From Pseudoxanthomonas sacheonensis (GTDB taxonomy: Bacteria; Pseudomonadota; Gammaproteobacteria; Xanthomonadales; Xanthomonadaceae), in contig NZ_PDWS01000008.1 of assembly GCF_010093305.1 (NCBI RefSeq), positions 101,078 through 165,077 on the forward strand: DNA of 64,000 nt, given 5' to 3'. The notes beneath the pieces were generated by a model that was not told where the DNA came from, searched no databases, and was given only the letters and a program-made list of their open reading frames with translations. Below are positions 50,932 to 61,908 of this stretch, in pieces. How positions within the stretch are numbered: the stretch's first letter is position 1; each line of letters starts with the position of its first letter. A program made the position numbers and the translations under genes.

Positions 50932-53739
50932 ATGATCTACAAGACACTACGGCGCGCGTCGCTGCCGGCTGGCATCGCTTTGATCCTGGCGTCGCCGCTG
51001 GCGTTCGCACAGGAAACCGAAACCGAGCAGGACGCCACCACCCTGGACCGCATCGAGGTCACCGGTTCCAACATCCCGCGCACGCAATTGGAAACCTCTT
51101 CGCCCGTGCAGGTGATCTCGCGCGAGCAGATCGACCGCACCGGCAAGGCGACCATCGCCGAATTCCTGCAGACCCTGACCGCCGATGGCGCCGGCTCGAT
51201 TCCAAAATCCTTCGGCACCGGTTTCGCGGGTGGCGGCGCGGGCATTTCTCTGCGCGGCCTGGGTGCGTCTTCGACCTTGGTGCTGCTGAACGGCCGGCGC
51301 ATCGCGCCCTACGGCTTGGCCGACGACGGCCAGAAAGTCTTCACCGACCTCAGCGTCATCCCGATGGATGCGGTGGAACGCGTCGAAGTGCTGAAGGACG
51401 GCGCCTCGGCCATCTACGGCTCCGACGCCATCGCCGGCGTGGTCAACATCATCCTGCGCCGCGATTTCACCGGCGTCACCGGCAAGGCCTCCTACGGCAT
51501 CTCCGGCGATAGCGACGGCAATGCGCGCAAGGCTTCCTTCACCGCCGGTATCGGCAACCTGGCCGAAGACGACTTCAACGCTTTCGTCAGCATCGACGTC
51601 AGCAAGACCGACGGCATCGCCATCAGCGATCGCCGCAACCGCAAGTGGATCGGCAACGGCGACCTGAGCCCGTACGGATACCTGCCTTTCGGCGGTAGCC
51701 AGTTCTTCAACCTGGTGGGCAACATCATTCCCGGCGTGATCGATCCCGACACCGGCGAATTGCTGGCCGGTAACGCTACCAACTCGCCCGTCGGCAACAT
51801 CCGCGGTCCCGATGGGCAGTATGTTTCGCTGCCGGGCTGCGAGGAGTTCCCGGATGTAGGCGTGACCGATCCGAATGGAGGCTGCCTGTGGGAGACGCAG
51901 CAGTTCCGCAGCCTGACGCCCAGCGAAGAGTTCGGCAATTTCTTCGCACGCGCCACCTTCAAGCTGTCGGATAGTTTCGATCTCTATTCCGAAGTCGGCT
52001 ACTCCAAGAAGAAGAATGTGTTCTACAACACGCCTTCCGGCGTTTCCGGTTCATGGGGTTACCCGGGCGGTCCGGTCAACGCCAGCAGCGGGCCGGGCGC
52101 GACCGTGCTGGGTGCCTTGCATCCGGACAATCCGCTGGGCGTCGACGCGCGCCTGCGCTACGCCGCGTTCGACGTCGGCCCGCGCGTCACCCGCAACACC
52201 AACGAGTTCAGGCGCTTCCTGGTCGGCGCCAAGGGCAATTGGGGCGAGTGGGATATCGATACGGCCTACCTGCATTCGTCCACCGCGCTGGTGAACGAGC
52301 GCGATGGTTTCCTGCGTTACAGCGCGGTGCGCACCGCATTGACCGATCCCAACAGCCCGGTCGGCTGGTGGCGCATCGGCGACGACGCCGATCTCAACAC
52401 CCAGGAACTGTACGACTTCATTTCGCCCACCATCCACGCCAACGCCTCGACCACCTTGAACATGATCGACTTCAAGGCCTCGCGCGCGCTGATGGATCTC
52501 AAGGGCGGCCCGTTGGGACTGGCGGTCGGTGCCGAGTACCGGCGGCAAAGCGCCAAGCTCTCTCCGCAGAGCTTTACCGACCAGGGCGACATCATCGGCC
52601 TGGGCTATTCGGCTTACGGCGGCGTGCAGAAAGTGGCCGTGGCCTATGCGGAAATCGCCGCGCCGGTGACCGAGACACTGGAGCTGTCGGGAGCGTTCCG
52701 CGTCGACAAGTACCAGGGCGGCGACACCGCCACCACGCCGAAGCTGGGCGTCAAATGGAACCCGGCCGACTGGATCGCCTTGCGCGCCAGTTACGCCGAA
52801 GGTTTCCGTGCGCCCAACCCGGCCGAGAACGGCGACGGCGGCCTGGCCGGTTTCAGTACGGTCCGCGACCCGGTACGTTGTCCCGGCGGTGTGCCGGCGC
52901 CTGGCGCCACGGCGGCCGATTGCGGCGTGAACCTGGCCATCATCACCACGCCCAATCCGGACCTGGAGCCCGAGGAGTCCAAGAGCTACAACATCGGCAT
53001 CGTGCTGGAGCCCACCTCTTCGACGACCATGACCTTCGACGCCTGGCGTATCAAGCGCACCAACGAGATCAACCAGGGCGATACGGAAGAAGCCCTGGCC
53101 GCCGGCCGCGGCGTGCGCGGCGACAACGACCTGCCGGGCATCCCCAACAGCGGCACCCTGCTGGCGGTGAGCGTGGACTACATCAACTCGTCCTACACGC
53201 AGGTCGAAGGTTTCGATTTCGACATCAACCAGCGCTTCGACATGGGCCGCTTCGGCAAATTGGGGTTGGATCTGCAATGGTCGCGCCTGCGTTCTTTCGA
53301 ACGCGATGACGGCACCGGCGTGGTCGAGTACGCGGGAACGCACGGCAATTGCGACGTGACCAACTGCATCGGCACGCCGAAGGACCGTGCGAACTTCGGC
53401 GCCACCTGGGATGTCGGCCGGTTCAGCCTGAGCAGCGTGGTCAACTACATCGGCAGCTTCAAGAACGTTGCGTTCGAGGGCGACACCTGCGCCAACAGCT
53501 TCGCCGACGGCACCGACGCCCCGCGCGGCTGCCGCATCCCGTCGTTCTACACCATCGACCTGTCCGGCCGCTGGAAGGCCACCGATTCGTTCGAGGTGTT
53601 CGCTTCGGTGCTGAACGTGACCGACAAGATCGCCCCGCTGGATCCGCTGACCTACGGCGCGGTCAACTACAACCCGCTGCATTTCAGCGGCGCGGTCGGC
53701 CGTTACTACACGGTGGGGGCGAAGTTCAGCTTCAACTGA
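50932..53739 (+). CDS. TonB-dependent receptor (second)
   Basis: A 935-aa outer-membrane receptor. ATG 50932 is used (GGAGA 8 bases before it); the frame is open much further upstream, but that part is the shadow of the AraC gene. Signal peptide IYKTLRRASLPAGIALILAS and cleavage near AFAQ. TonB-box-like LDRIEVTGSNIPRTQLETSS, plug TLVLLNGRRIAPYG, VERVEVLKDGASAIYGSDAIAG and barrel to the terminal VGAKFSFN (aromatic end for BAM recognition). It belongs to the same family as the first receptor. A strong terminator follows. It is adjacent to the hydroxylase-sulfotransferase fusion on the same strand. Confidence 0.93.
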   Translation: MIYKTLRRASLPAGIALILASPLAFAQETETEQDATTLDRIEVTGSNIPRTQLETSSPVQVISREQIDRTGKATIAEFLQTLTADGAGSIPKSFGTGFAGGGAGISLRGLGASSTLVLLNGRRIAPYGLADDGQKVFTDLSVIPMDAVERVEVLKDGASAIYGSDAIAGVVNIILRRDFTGVTGKASYGISGDSDGNARKASFTAGIGNLAEDDFNAFVSIDVSKTDGIAISDRRNRKWIGNGDLSPYGYLPFGGSQFFNLVGNIIPGVIDPDTGELLAGNATNSPVGNIRGPDGQYVSLPGCEEFPDVGVTDPNGGCLWETQQFRSLTPSEEFGNFFARATFKLSDSFDLYSEVGYSKKKNVFYNTPSGVSGSWGYPGGPVNASSGPGATVLGALHPDNPLGVDARLRYAAFDVGPRVTRNTNEFRRFLVGAKGNWGEWDIDTAYLHSSTALVNERDGFLRYSAVRTALTDPNSPVGWWRIGDDADLNTQELYDFISPTIHANASTTLNMIDFKASRALMDLKGGPLGLAVGAEYRRQSAKLSPQSFTDQGDIIGLGYSAYGGVQKVAVAYAEIAAPVTETLELSGAFRVDKYQGGDTATTPKLGVKWNPADWIALRASYAEGFRAPNPAENGDGGLAGFSTVRDPVRCPGGVPAPGATAADCGVNLAIITTPNPDLEPEESKSYNIGIVLEPTSSTTMTFDAWRIKRTNEINQGDTEEALAAGRGVRGDNDLPGIPNSGTLLAVSVDYINSSYTQVEGFDFDINQRFDMGRFGKLGLDLQWSRLRSFERDDGTGVVEYAGTHGNCDVTNCIGTPKDRANFGATWDVGRFSLSSVVNYIGSFKNVAFEGDTCANSFADGTDAPRGCRIPSFYTIDLSGRWKATDSFEVFASVLNVTDKIAPLDPLTYGAVNYNPLHFSGAVGRYYTVGAKFSFN

Positions 53740-53756
53740 CAGCCTCAGTGCGACAG

Positions 53757-53784
53757 GGCCCCGGCATGCCGGGGCCTTTTTTTT
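53757..53784 (+). terminator. Terminator after the second TonB receptor
   Basis: A GGCCCCGGCATGCCGGGGCC hairpin (9-10 bp, CATG centre) is followed by eight T residues. Confidence 0.9.
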
Positions 53785-53885
53785 ACTGCCGAATCCGGGA
53801 CAGGACGTGATTGCCCCGAATCGTGCTTTGACAGTTAACCGGACCGACACCACACTTGCGGCATTGGAATCGCCCCGGAAACACA

Positions 53886-55754
53886 ATGAAATTGCAGGTC
53901 CCGTTCATCCAGCTGCCCATCTCGTTCGACGCGGCGGCCCTGGCCGAGGAAGTGTCGAAGATAAGCGAGGACGCATGGCGAGCCCATCCCGACGGAATCC
54001 CCGGCAACAGCGCGCTGACCCTCATCACCACCGGCGGGAATCCGGACAGCGATGAACTGACCGGCGCCATGCGGCCCACGCCCTGGCTGGAGCAATGCCC
54101 CTACCTTGTGCAGGTGCTGGATGCGCTCGGCGGAACCTGGGGGAGAAGCAGGCTGATGCGGTTGTCGGGCCAGTCCGAGGTCACACCGCACGTAGACGTC
54201 AACTATTACTGGCGCGAACGCATGCGCGTGCATGTGCCCATCGTCACTACGCCCTCGGTACGCTTTCAATGCGGGGAAGGCGAAGTGAACATGGCACAGG
54301 GCGAGTGCTGGATCTTCGATACATGGCGCCGCCACCGCGTACTCAACGAAAGCAACGACGAACGCATTCACCTGGTGGCCGACACCGTGGGCGGCGAACG
54401 CTTCTGGGATCTGTTGGCCAATGGCCGCGCCTCCGGCCAGGACCGCGCTGGCTGGACGCCTCGATTAGTGGGGCCGCGTCCAGGCTTCGTTCCCCAACTA
54501 GATTTCGAAAACGTCAACGCGCCGACAGTAATGACTCCTTGGGAGTTGCGCGACCACATGGTGTTCCTGTTGGCCGATGCGGTACCGACACCGCAGCTGG
54601 CTTTGGTGCAGCAGGCCATGTTGCTATTCGCGCGGCGCTGGCAGGCATTGTGGTCCTGCTACGGCGAAAGTCGCGAAGGATGGCCGCGCTATCGCCGGCT
54701 ACTCGACCTGTCGTGGCAGGAATTGCGCGCGAAGGGCGTTGATGGCATCGGCCTGAAGAACGAGTTGGGGCTGGCGCGCGCGCTGTCCTCGTACATTTTC
54801 GACATGGCGTTGTCGGACCGGGACACGCGCAGCGATGCCGCCAAGCTGGACAGGCATGGCGAAGCGCCTGAGCGCGGCAAGCCGGCTACACCGGCGGCCA
54901 TCGCCGCGCGGGGCAAGGACGGGTCCTTCGACCGCCCCGTCTTCATCGTCAGTTCGCCGCGTTCGGGATCGACGCTGTTATTCGAAACGCTTTCCGCCGC
55001 ACCTGGCGTTTATACCATCGGCGACGAGAGTCATCAGTTGATCGAAGGCATCCCGGGATTGGGACCGGGGCAAGGAGGGCGCGATTCCAACCGGTTGCTG
55101 GCCGCCGATGCCACTTCGCAGGTCGCGGCACGACTGCGCGAACGCTTTCTAGAAAGTCTGCACGACCGGGATGGGCGTGCACCAGGTACGGCTTCCGTGC
55201 GCATGCTGGAAAAGACGCCTAAGAACGCGCTGCGCATTCCTTTCCTGGCTACGGTATTTCCGCAGGCGCGTTTCATTTTCCTGCACCGCGACCCGCGACA
55301 GGTCCTGGGCAGCATGATCGATGGTTGGCAATCAGGGCGTTTCGTCACGTATCCCAACTTGCCGGATTGGCGGGGGTTGCCCTGGTCGTTCCTGCTCACG
55401 CCAAACTGGCGCGAACTTTCGGGCTTGCCATTGGGGGAAGTGGTGGCCCGACAATGGGAATGCACGCAGCGCATCCTGCTCGAGGATTTGGAAGCCTTGC
55501 CTGCCGAGCGCCGCATCGCGATCGATTACGGCCAGTTCCTGGCAGATCCGCAGGGACAGGTATCGCGCTTATGCGACTGGGCCGGTTATGGCTGGGACAA
55601 GGTACTGGGCAGCCAGCTGCCTTACTCTCGCTCCACCACATCGGCGCCGGATCCGGAGAAATGGCGCCGCCATGCAGATCAGATCGAACCGAACCTGCCC
55701 GACTTGCAACCCATGATCGACCGGGCCGGGCGTATGTTCGGTACCCGAGGGTGA
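53886..55754 (+). CDS. Fusion: Asp/Asn beta-hydroxylase domain plus sulfotransferase domain
   Basis: A 622-aa bifunctional protein; start MKLQVPFIQLPISFDAAA at 53886. Residues 1-170 are a cupin-fold hydroxylase: iron ligands His102 and His150 in SEVTPHVDVNYYW and WRRHRVLNES, with RVHVPIV and GECWIFDTW, the aspartyl/asparaginyl hydroxylase (2-oxoglutarate oxygenase) pattern. A helical middle (about 210-320) leads to the sulfotransferase: PAPS loop PVFIVSSPRSGSTLLFETL (351-369), SVRMLEKTPKNALRIPF and RFIFLHRDPRQVLGSMIDGW. Hydroxylating a side chain and then sulfating it is a natural reading. The substrate may be a peptide linked to the TonB receptors nearby. Confidence 0.88.
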   Translation: MKLQVPFIQLPISFDAAALAEEVSKISEDAWRAHPDGIPGNSALTLITTGGNPDSDELTGAMRPTPWLEQCPYLVQVLDALGGTWGRSRLMRLSGQSEVTPHVDVNYYWRERMRVHVPIVTTPSVRFQCGEGEVNMAQGECWIFDTWRRHRVLNESNDERIHLVADTVGGERFWDLLANGRASGQDRAGWTPRLVGPRPGFVPQLDFENVNAPTVMTPWELRDHMVFLLADAVPTPQLALVQQAMLLFARRWQALWSCYGESREGWPRYRRLLDLSWQELRAKGVDGIGLKNELGLARALSSYIFDMALSDRDTRSDAAKLDRHGEAPERGKPATPAAIAARGKDGSFDRPVFIVSSPRSGSTLLFETLSAAPGVYTIGDESHQLIEGIPGLGPGQGGRDSNRLLAADATSQVAARLRERFLESLHDRDGRAPGTASVRMLEKTPKNALRIPFLATVFPQARFIFLHRDPRQVLGSMIDGWQSGRFVTYPNLPDWRGLPWSFLLTPNWRELSGLPLGEVVARQWECTQRILLEDLEALPAERRIAIDYGQFLADPQGQVSRLCDWAGYGWDKVLGSQLPYSRSTTSAPDPEKWRRHADQIEPNLPDLQPMIDRAGRMFGTRG

Positions 55755-55755
55755 A

Positions 55756-55785
55756 AAAAAGCCCCGGAGAAAACCCCGGGGCCCC
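55756..55785 (-). terminator. Terminator of ppa
   Basis: On the minus strand GGGGCCCCGGGG-TTTT-CTCCGGGGC gives a hairpin followed by seven T residues. It lies 25 bp after the ppa stop and also marks the end of the convergent fusion gene. Confidence 0.85.
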
Positions 55786-55809
55786 ATGCTTTGCGGTCGA
55801 GCGTGGCGA

Positions 55810-56358
55810 TCAGAACTTGGGCTTTTCCACACTGGATTCATAACGGGTCATCGACTCGCGCAGGATCTGCTTGGCTTCTTCCGCGCCGCCCCAGCCGTCC
55901 AGCTTGACCCACTTGCCCTTCTCCAGGTCCTTGTAGTGCTCGAAGAAGTGGCCGATGCGCTCCAGCCAGTGCGGCGAGACCTGGCCGATATCCTCGATGT
56001 GGGCGTAGCCGTTGAAGACCTTGGTGGCGGGCACGGCCAGGATCTTCTCGTCGCCGCCGGCTTCGTCGGTCATACGCAGCACGCCGACCGGGCGGCAGCG
56101 GATCACCGAGCCGGGGATCAGCGACAGCGGCAGCACCACCAGCACGTCGGCCGGGTCGCCGTCGCCGCACAGGGTGTGCGGCACATAGCCGTAGTTGCAG
56201 GGGTAGCGCATGGGGGTGGAGAGGATGCGGTCGACGAAGATCGCGCCGCTTTCCTTGTCCACTTCGTACTTCACCGGCTCCGAATCCTTCGGAATCTCGA
56301 TGATGACGTTGATTTCGTCCGGCGGGTTCTTGCCGGTGGCGACGTGGTCCAGGCCCAT
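55810..56358 (-). CDS. ppa: Soluble inorganic pyrophosphatase
   Basis: A 182-aa family I PPase that hydrolyses PPi and drives biosynthesis. Start MGLDHVATGKNPPDEI aligns with E. coli Ppa. A TTG four codons earlier is rejected because it overlaps the GGAG ribosome site. The Mg2+ and substrate motif is DGDPADVLVV, with KYEVDKESGAIFVDR, YPCNYGYVPHTL, MTDEAGGDEKILAVP and FFEHYKDLEKGKWVKL. Complete. The next gene upstream is the membrane PPase, on the same strand, so cytosolic and membrane PPi use are encoded side by side. A terminator separates the two. Confidence 0.97.
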   Translation of the reverse strand: MGLDHVATGKNPPDEINVIIEIPKDSEPVKYEVDKESGAIFVDRILSTPMRYPCNYGYVPHTLCGDGDPADVLVVLPLSLIPGSVIRCRPVGVLRMTDEAGGDEKILAVPATKVFNGYAHIEDIGQVSPHWLERIGHFFEHYKDLEKGKWVKLDGWGGAEEAKQILRESMTRYESSVEKPKF

Positions 56359-56463
56359 GCCTTGCTCCAACTTGCGAATACGGGGGCGGGCATTCTAACC
56401 GCTTGCGTGTTGCGCCGCAGCAGGAAGAGCCTCCTCCCTTGCGCAGCAGGGGAGGAGGCAGGA

Positions 56464-56491
56464 AAAAGGCGGCTTTAGCCGCCTTTTTCGG
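56464..56491. terminator. Bidirectional terminator after the membrane pyrophosphatase gene
   Basis: AAAAAGGCGGC TTTA GCCGCCTTTTT is a perfect inverted repeat with A and T tails on both sides. It ends the minus-strand transcript just after its stop codon. Confidence 0.9.
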
Positions 56492-56511
56492 TCCTGGATC
56501 TGGAATCGGGC

Positions 56512-58944
<2,433 letters not shown>

Positions 58945-59207
58945 GACCCCTCCCAGGTTGATGGATGCAATCCAGCGAACCGCTATGAGGAACGTCAACG
59001 CGACAACCGGGCAAGTCACTCGAACTAGGCAGCGGACTTGGCGACCGCAGGAACGATTCAGTGTTCCGGCAGCCCGTGTCGCGGTGTGTTCAGCAATCCC
59101 TGGAGCCCGCCGAGTATGACCGGATGGACCCGCAGCCGCCAGACGCCGGGCCGGGGTTCAGCCGCGGCGTGGCAGCCTGCGGCCTTTGCAACAGCATGGA
59201 GAACCGC

Positions 59208-59726
59208 ATGCGACTGATTCCGACCCTGCTGGCCGCTGGCGTTGCCGTGGCTTCTTCGCCCGTTTTCGCGGCCGATCCGGCGCCCGAGATCCAGCGGCCG
59301 ACCGGCACCGCGCAGGCGGTGGGCGCGGCCCACACCTTGCGCACCATTCCCGAGGCCTGCGCGCGCCTGGAAGGCATGTTCGTCGCCGATGCGGCGCAGC
59401 CGTACAAATACGCGGTGGTGCGCACCAGCCCGCAATGCCAGCCGCGCGCCCGTTTCGTGGATTTCGCCAAGGCCAAACCTTCGCTGGCGGGCGGTTGGAA
59501 ATTGAACGATGTGATCCGCGTGCCCAACGCCGCCTGCGCCTCGCAACAGGCCGTGGTGCGCGTCTGGCGCCTGCCGGCCGACAACACGCCCAAGCTGGAC
59601 GGGCAGGGCAGCGCGCGCGTGTATCTGCAAGAAGCGAAGGAGAACGCCGCCGCCGGCAAGAAGCTGCCGCCGGTGACGATGTATGCGGCGGAGATGAAGG
59701 TCGAAGGGAAGGGCTGCGGCGGCTGA
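59208..59726 (+). CDS. Hypothetical secreted protein
   Basis: A 172-aa exported protein. ATG 59208 is chosen because GGAG sits 6 bases upstream and because MRLIPTLLAAGVAVASSPVFA is a good signal peptide; an ATG at 59196 overlaps that site. The mature protein has RLEGMFVADAAQPYKYAVVR, four Cys (EACARL, SPQCQPR, NAACASQ, GKGCGG) likely to form disulfides, and VVRVWRLPADN. No named domain is recognised. It is divergent from the membrane PPase. Repeat DNA follows the stop. Confidence 0.75.
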   Translation: MRLIPTLLAAGVAVASSPVFAADPAPEIQRPTGTAQAVGAAHTLRTIPEACARLEGMFVADAAQPYKYAVVRTSPQCQPRARFVDFAKAKPSLAGGWKLNDVIRVPNAACASQQAVVRVWRLPADNTPKLDGQGSARVYLQEAKENAAAGKKLPPVTMYAAEMKVEGKGCGG

Positions 59727-59753
59727 CGCATAAAAGGACGCGGCGATATTACA

Positions 59754-59915
59754 TAGGGTGGGCCTTGGCCCACCGCGCCTCGAACCTGTCATCCCGAGCG
59801 CAGCGAGGGATCTGCTTATATGCATTCTGGAAGTCAAGGGCGCCAAGCAGATCCTTCGCTGCGCTCGGGATGACAAAAGAAAAAGGCCGCTTGTGCGGCC
59901 TTTTTCTCTCAAAAC
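59754..59915. repeat. Repeat block: GTGGGC palindrome, inverted TGTCATCCCGAGCGCAGCGA pair and terminator
   Basis: TAGGGTGGGCCTTGGCCCACC (59754-59774) is followed by TGTCATCCCGAGCGCAGCGA with GGGATCTGCTT (59788-59818). An inverted near-copy lies at about 59848-59877. AAAAAGGCCGCTTGTGCGGCCTTTTT (59881-59906) is a bidirectional terminator between the convergent small genes. Confidence 0.8.
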
Positions 59916-59923
59916 AGCTCCGC

Positions 59924-60472
59924 TTATTTTTTCTTGATCGGCTTGGCGGGCTTCAGCTTGCCGGCCAGTGCATCGAAAGCGGCCTGGTCGGAAGGCGAGA
60001 GGTTGGGGCGGCCCGCGAAAACGCCCATGGTGATGCCACCGGTCACGTAGTAGGTTTCGCCCGCTTCCACTTCCAGGTTGAGGATGTCCTTGGCCTCGGA
60101 ATGCACGGTGTACTCGTGCGCGCCCGGTTCGACCACGGAGACGAAGTAAGTGCCGTTGCTCAGCTTGCCCAGCTCGTTCTCGCCTTCGCGCACTTTGTAG
60201 CTGACCGCGCCGCCGACGAACTTCTTCTCGCGGAAGAACACGATCTGGCCCTTGCCGGCAGGAGGGGCGCCGATGGAACCGCTGGCGGCGGGCGCTGCGG
60301 TGGCGTCGCCGGCTTCTTCGGCAACGGCTTCGGTCGCCTCGGCAGCCGGTTCGGCCGTTTCCGCAGCAGCGGCTTCCGCGGCGGCGGGTTCTGCGGCTTC
60401 GGTTTGTGCATGGGCGTAAGCGGGGCAGAGCAGCGCCAGTACCAGCAGCGAACGGTGCAACTTCGAATACAT
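59924..60472 (-). CDS. DUF2846-family exported protein with Ala/Glu-rich linker
   Basis: A 182-aa protein. Signal peptide MYSKLHRSLLVLALLCPAYA (cleavage near AHA). Residues 24-70 are a low-complexity Ala/Glu/Pro/Thr run, probably a flexible spacer. The C-terminal half has KGQIVFFREKKFVGGAVSYK, LGKLSNGTYFVSVVEPGAHEYTV and VEAGETYYVTGGITMG, the DUF2846 pattern. It ends in a Lys-rich tail (KPAKPIKKK). DUF2846 proteins are envelope proteins of unknown function. Three bases separate it from the gene upstream on the same strand, so the two form an operon. Confidence 0.85.
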   Translation of the reverse strand: MYSKLHRSLLVLALLCPAYAHAQTEAAEPAAAEAAAAETAEPAAEATEAVAEEAGDATAAPAASGSIGAPPAGKGQIVFFREKKFVGGAVSYKVREGENELGKLSNGTYFVSVVEPGAHEYTVHSEAKDILNLEVEAGETYYVTGGITMGVFAGRPNLSPSDQAAFDALAGKLKPAKPIKKK

Positions 60473-60474
60473 GG

Positions 60475-61203
60475 TTATTCCTTCGGTTCTTGGGTGGATT
60501 CGGTGGTCGTGGATCGGGTTGTCGTGCCTTCCGGGACGGGTTCGGCAGGCAGTAACGGGGTCGGCGGTACGGCGGTGGGGTTCTGGTCGGCAGTGGCCGC
60601 GCTTTCCGAAGCGATTGCGACCGGTTCGGAAACTTGTGCGTCCGGCTGCACGGGAAGCTGCAGTTCCTGCGCGATTTTCGCTTGCGCCAAGGTGCCGGGG
60701 GGGATCACGATTTCGCGGCCGTGCACGAAAAGGGCCAGTGGTCCGAGGGCGAAGGAGGTGGCCATGGCCGCGTTGGTGTTGTCCTTGCCTCTGCCGCCCA
60801 GCTTGAGTGCGCGCAGCGGAACCTGCGTTCCCGCGGTTTCCAGGTAGCGTGCGGCGATCAGCAGTTCGCCTGCCTTGCCGCCGCTGCGCGATTTTTCGGC
60901 ATGCACGATTTCGCCCACGCCTTCCACGCCCGGGGCGAGCACGGGCTTGCCTTCGGCCAGAACGGGCTCGGCAAGACGCAATCGGAATTTATCGCCGCGC
61001 TTGACCAGCGCAGAGTTCAAGGGTTCGAGGATCTCGATGGTCACCGCGGTGCCGTCGGCGATGCGGCAGCAAGTGCTTGCGTCGTTCGTTTGCGCCGGCG
61101 GCGCCGTCTCCGGTGCGTCGCTGCGCACGGACGGCGCGGCCTGCTGCGCCAGGCAGCACGGCGCAGCCGCCAGTGCCAGCAGCACGTATCCCCACTTGAG
61201 CAT
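60475..61203 (-). CDS. Hypothetical exported protein, TolA/TrbI-like beta domain, operon with DUF2846 gene
   Basis: A 242-aa protein. Start 61203 (MLKWGYVLLALAAAPCCLAQ) gives a signal peptide; a lipobox is not clear. The central region GTAVTIEILEPLNSALVKRG, FRLRLAEPVLAEGKPVLAPG and VEGVGEIVHAEKSR resembles the beta-rich fold of envelope proteins with a G-D-x-F-x-L-x-L core. The C-terminal 70 residues are Pro/Glu/Ala/Thr-rich and likely disordered. No family name can be given with confidence. It is followed after 2 bp by the DUF2846 gene. The pair may form an envelope complex. Confidence 0.7.
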   Translation of the reverse strand: MLKWGYVLLALAAAPCCLAQQAAPSVRSDAPETAPPAQTNDASTCCRIADGTAVTIEILEPLNSALVKRGDKFRLRLAEPVLAEGKPVLAPGVEGVGEIVHAEKSRSGGKAGELLIAARYLETAGTQVPLRALKLGGRGKDNTNAAMATSFALGPLALFVHGREIVIPPGTLAQAKIAQELQLPVQPDAQVSEPVAIASESAATADQNPTAVPPTPLLPAEPVPEGTTTRSTTTESTQEPKE

Positions 61204-61289
61204 AGTCCCCCGACCTGCTGTTTCCCCTGCGGGGGAGGCTAACCTAATCGGGCGGGGGTTCCAATAGGGGTGCCGCAATCAGTGGATGA

Positions 61290-61405
61290 GAGGGGAAGCG
61301 CTTTGTGCCTGGTTTTGGACGTGCGCGTGCGGAACGACAGGGCAGGCGGGGGCAATGACATTGCGGGCTGCGTTTGAGATGTTGAAGGCACGCTATCCCG
61401 CATGA
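61290..61405 (+). pseudogene. Degenerate 3' end of an M17 aminopeptidase gene (older copy)
   Basis: Its last 51 bases (61355-61405) encode MTLRAAFEMLKARYPA and stop. They repeat the DNA at 61858-61908 almost exactly through ATGACATTGCGGGCTGCGTT. Upstream, CGCTTTGTGCCTG and GCGGAACGACAGGGC match scattered parts of the other copy with deletions, so no reading frame survives. Confidence 0.6.
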
Positions 61406-61439
61406 CTCCAGGGTAATCCCTACCGCGAGTCGCCTAATC

Positions 61440-61511
61440 TTTGTAGAGCCGAGCTTGCTCGGCAGCTTTTGATTCCCCACGAGAGCAGCCGAGCAAGCTC
61501 GGCTCTACAAA
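61440..61511. repeat. Inverted repeat TTTGTAGAGCCGAGCTTGCT
   Basis: 24-bp arms 61440-61463 and 61488-61511 are perfect inverted copies, and each holds the palindrome GAGC..GCTC. A dispersed intergenic type. Confidence 0.75.
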
Positions 61512-61589
61512 GCGTGGCGGAAGATCTCGCTTTCGCTTCGTGCCCCGGCTGTTCGCGATCAGCAACTATACCGAGCGCCGTTGCTGAGT

Positions 61590-61632
61590 AGAGTAAATAT
61601 TGATTGGGAACGGATATTTACTCTGACCCCTT
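61590..61632. repeat. REP-like hairpin AGAGTAAATAT...ATATTTACTCTGACCCC
   Basis: 11-bp arms at 61590-61600 and 61614-61624, the right arm followed by GACCCC. It matches the GGGGTCAGAG-type element at 62158-62204 and directly abuts the aminopeptidase fragment. Confidence 0.7.
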
Positions 61633-61908
61633 GGAGTCTGAGATCGACAACACCGATGCCGAGGGCCGCGTGATCCTTTGCGACACCTCAACAGCGGCAT
61701 CGCCGATATGGCCAATGCTGGCTCGCGCATGGCCGGTGCGGTGACCGCTGCGCTGTATCTGGAACGCTTCGTGCCTGCGCAGCAGAAGTGGGCGCATCTG
61801 GATGTGTATGCGTGGAACGACAGCGACCGTGCGGGGCACCCTGCGGGCGGTGAGGCGATGACATTGCGGGCTGCGTTTGAGATGTTGAAGGGGCGTTACT
61901 TACAGTAG
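61633..61908 (+). pseudogene. Truncated, frameshifted leucyl aminopeptidase (M17) fragment
   Basis: Two pieces of a family M17 zinc aminopeptidase survive. First, EIDNTDAEGRVILCDT in the frame of 61640, the metal-site motif N-T-D-A-E-G-R. Then, shifted in frame, LNSGIADMANAGSRMAGAVT and WAHLDVYAWNDSDRAGHPAG through the stop at 61908 (the normal C-terminus). About 60-70 residues that should join the two, and the whole N-terminal half, are missing. The break follows directly on a REP-like hairpin, which suggests loss by recombination at the repeat. It cannot encode an active enzyme. Confidence 0.75.

Larger units (their letters stand above)
61204..61639. other. Gene-poor region with a decayed gene end and repeats
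   Basis: This stretch carries no intact gene. It holds an M17 aminopeptidase 3' remnant (61290-61405), an inverted repeat of TTTGTAGAGCCGAGCTTGCT (61440-61463 with 61488-61511) and a REP-like hairpin (61590-61632). Confidence 0.6.
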
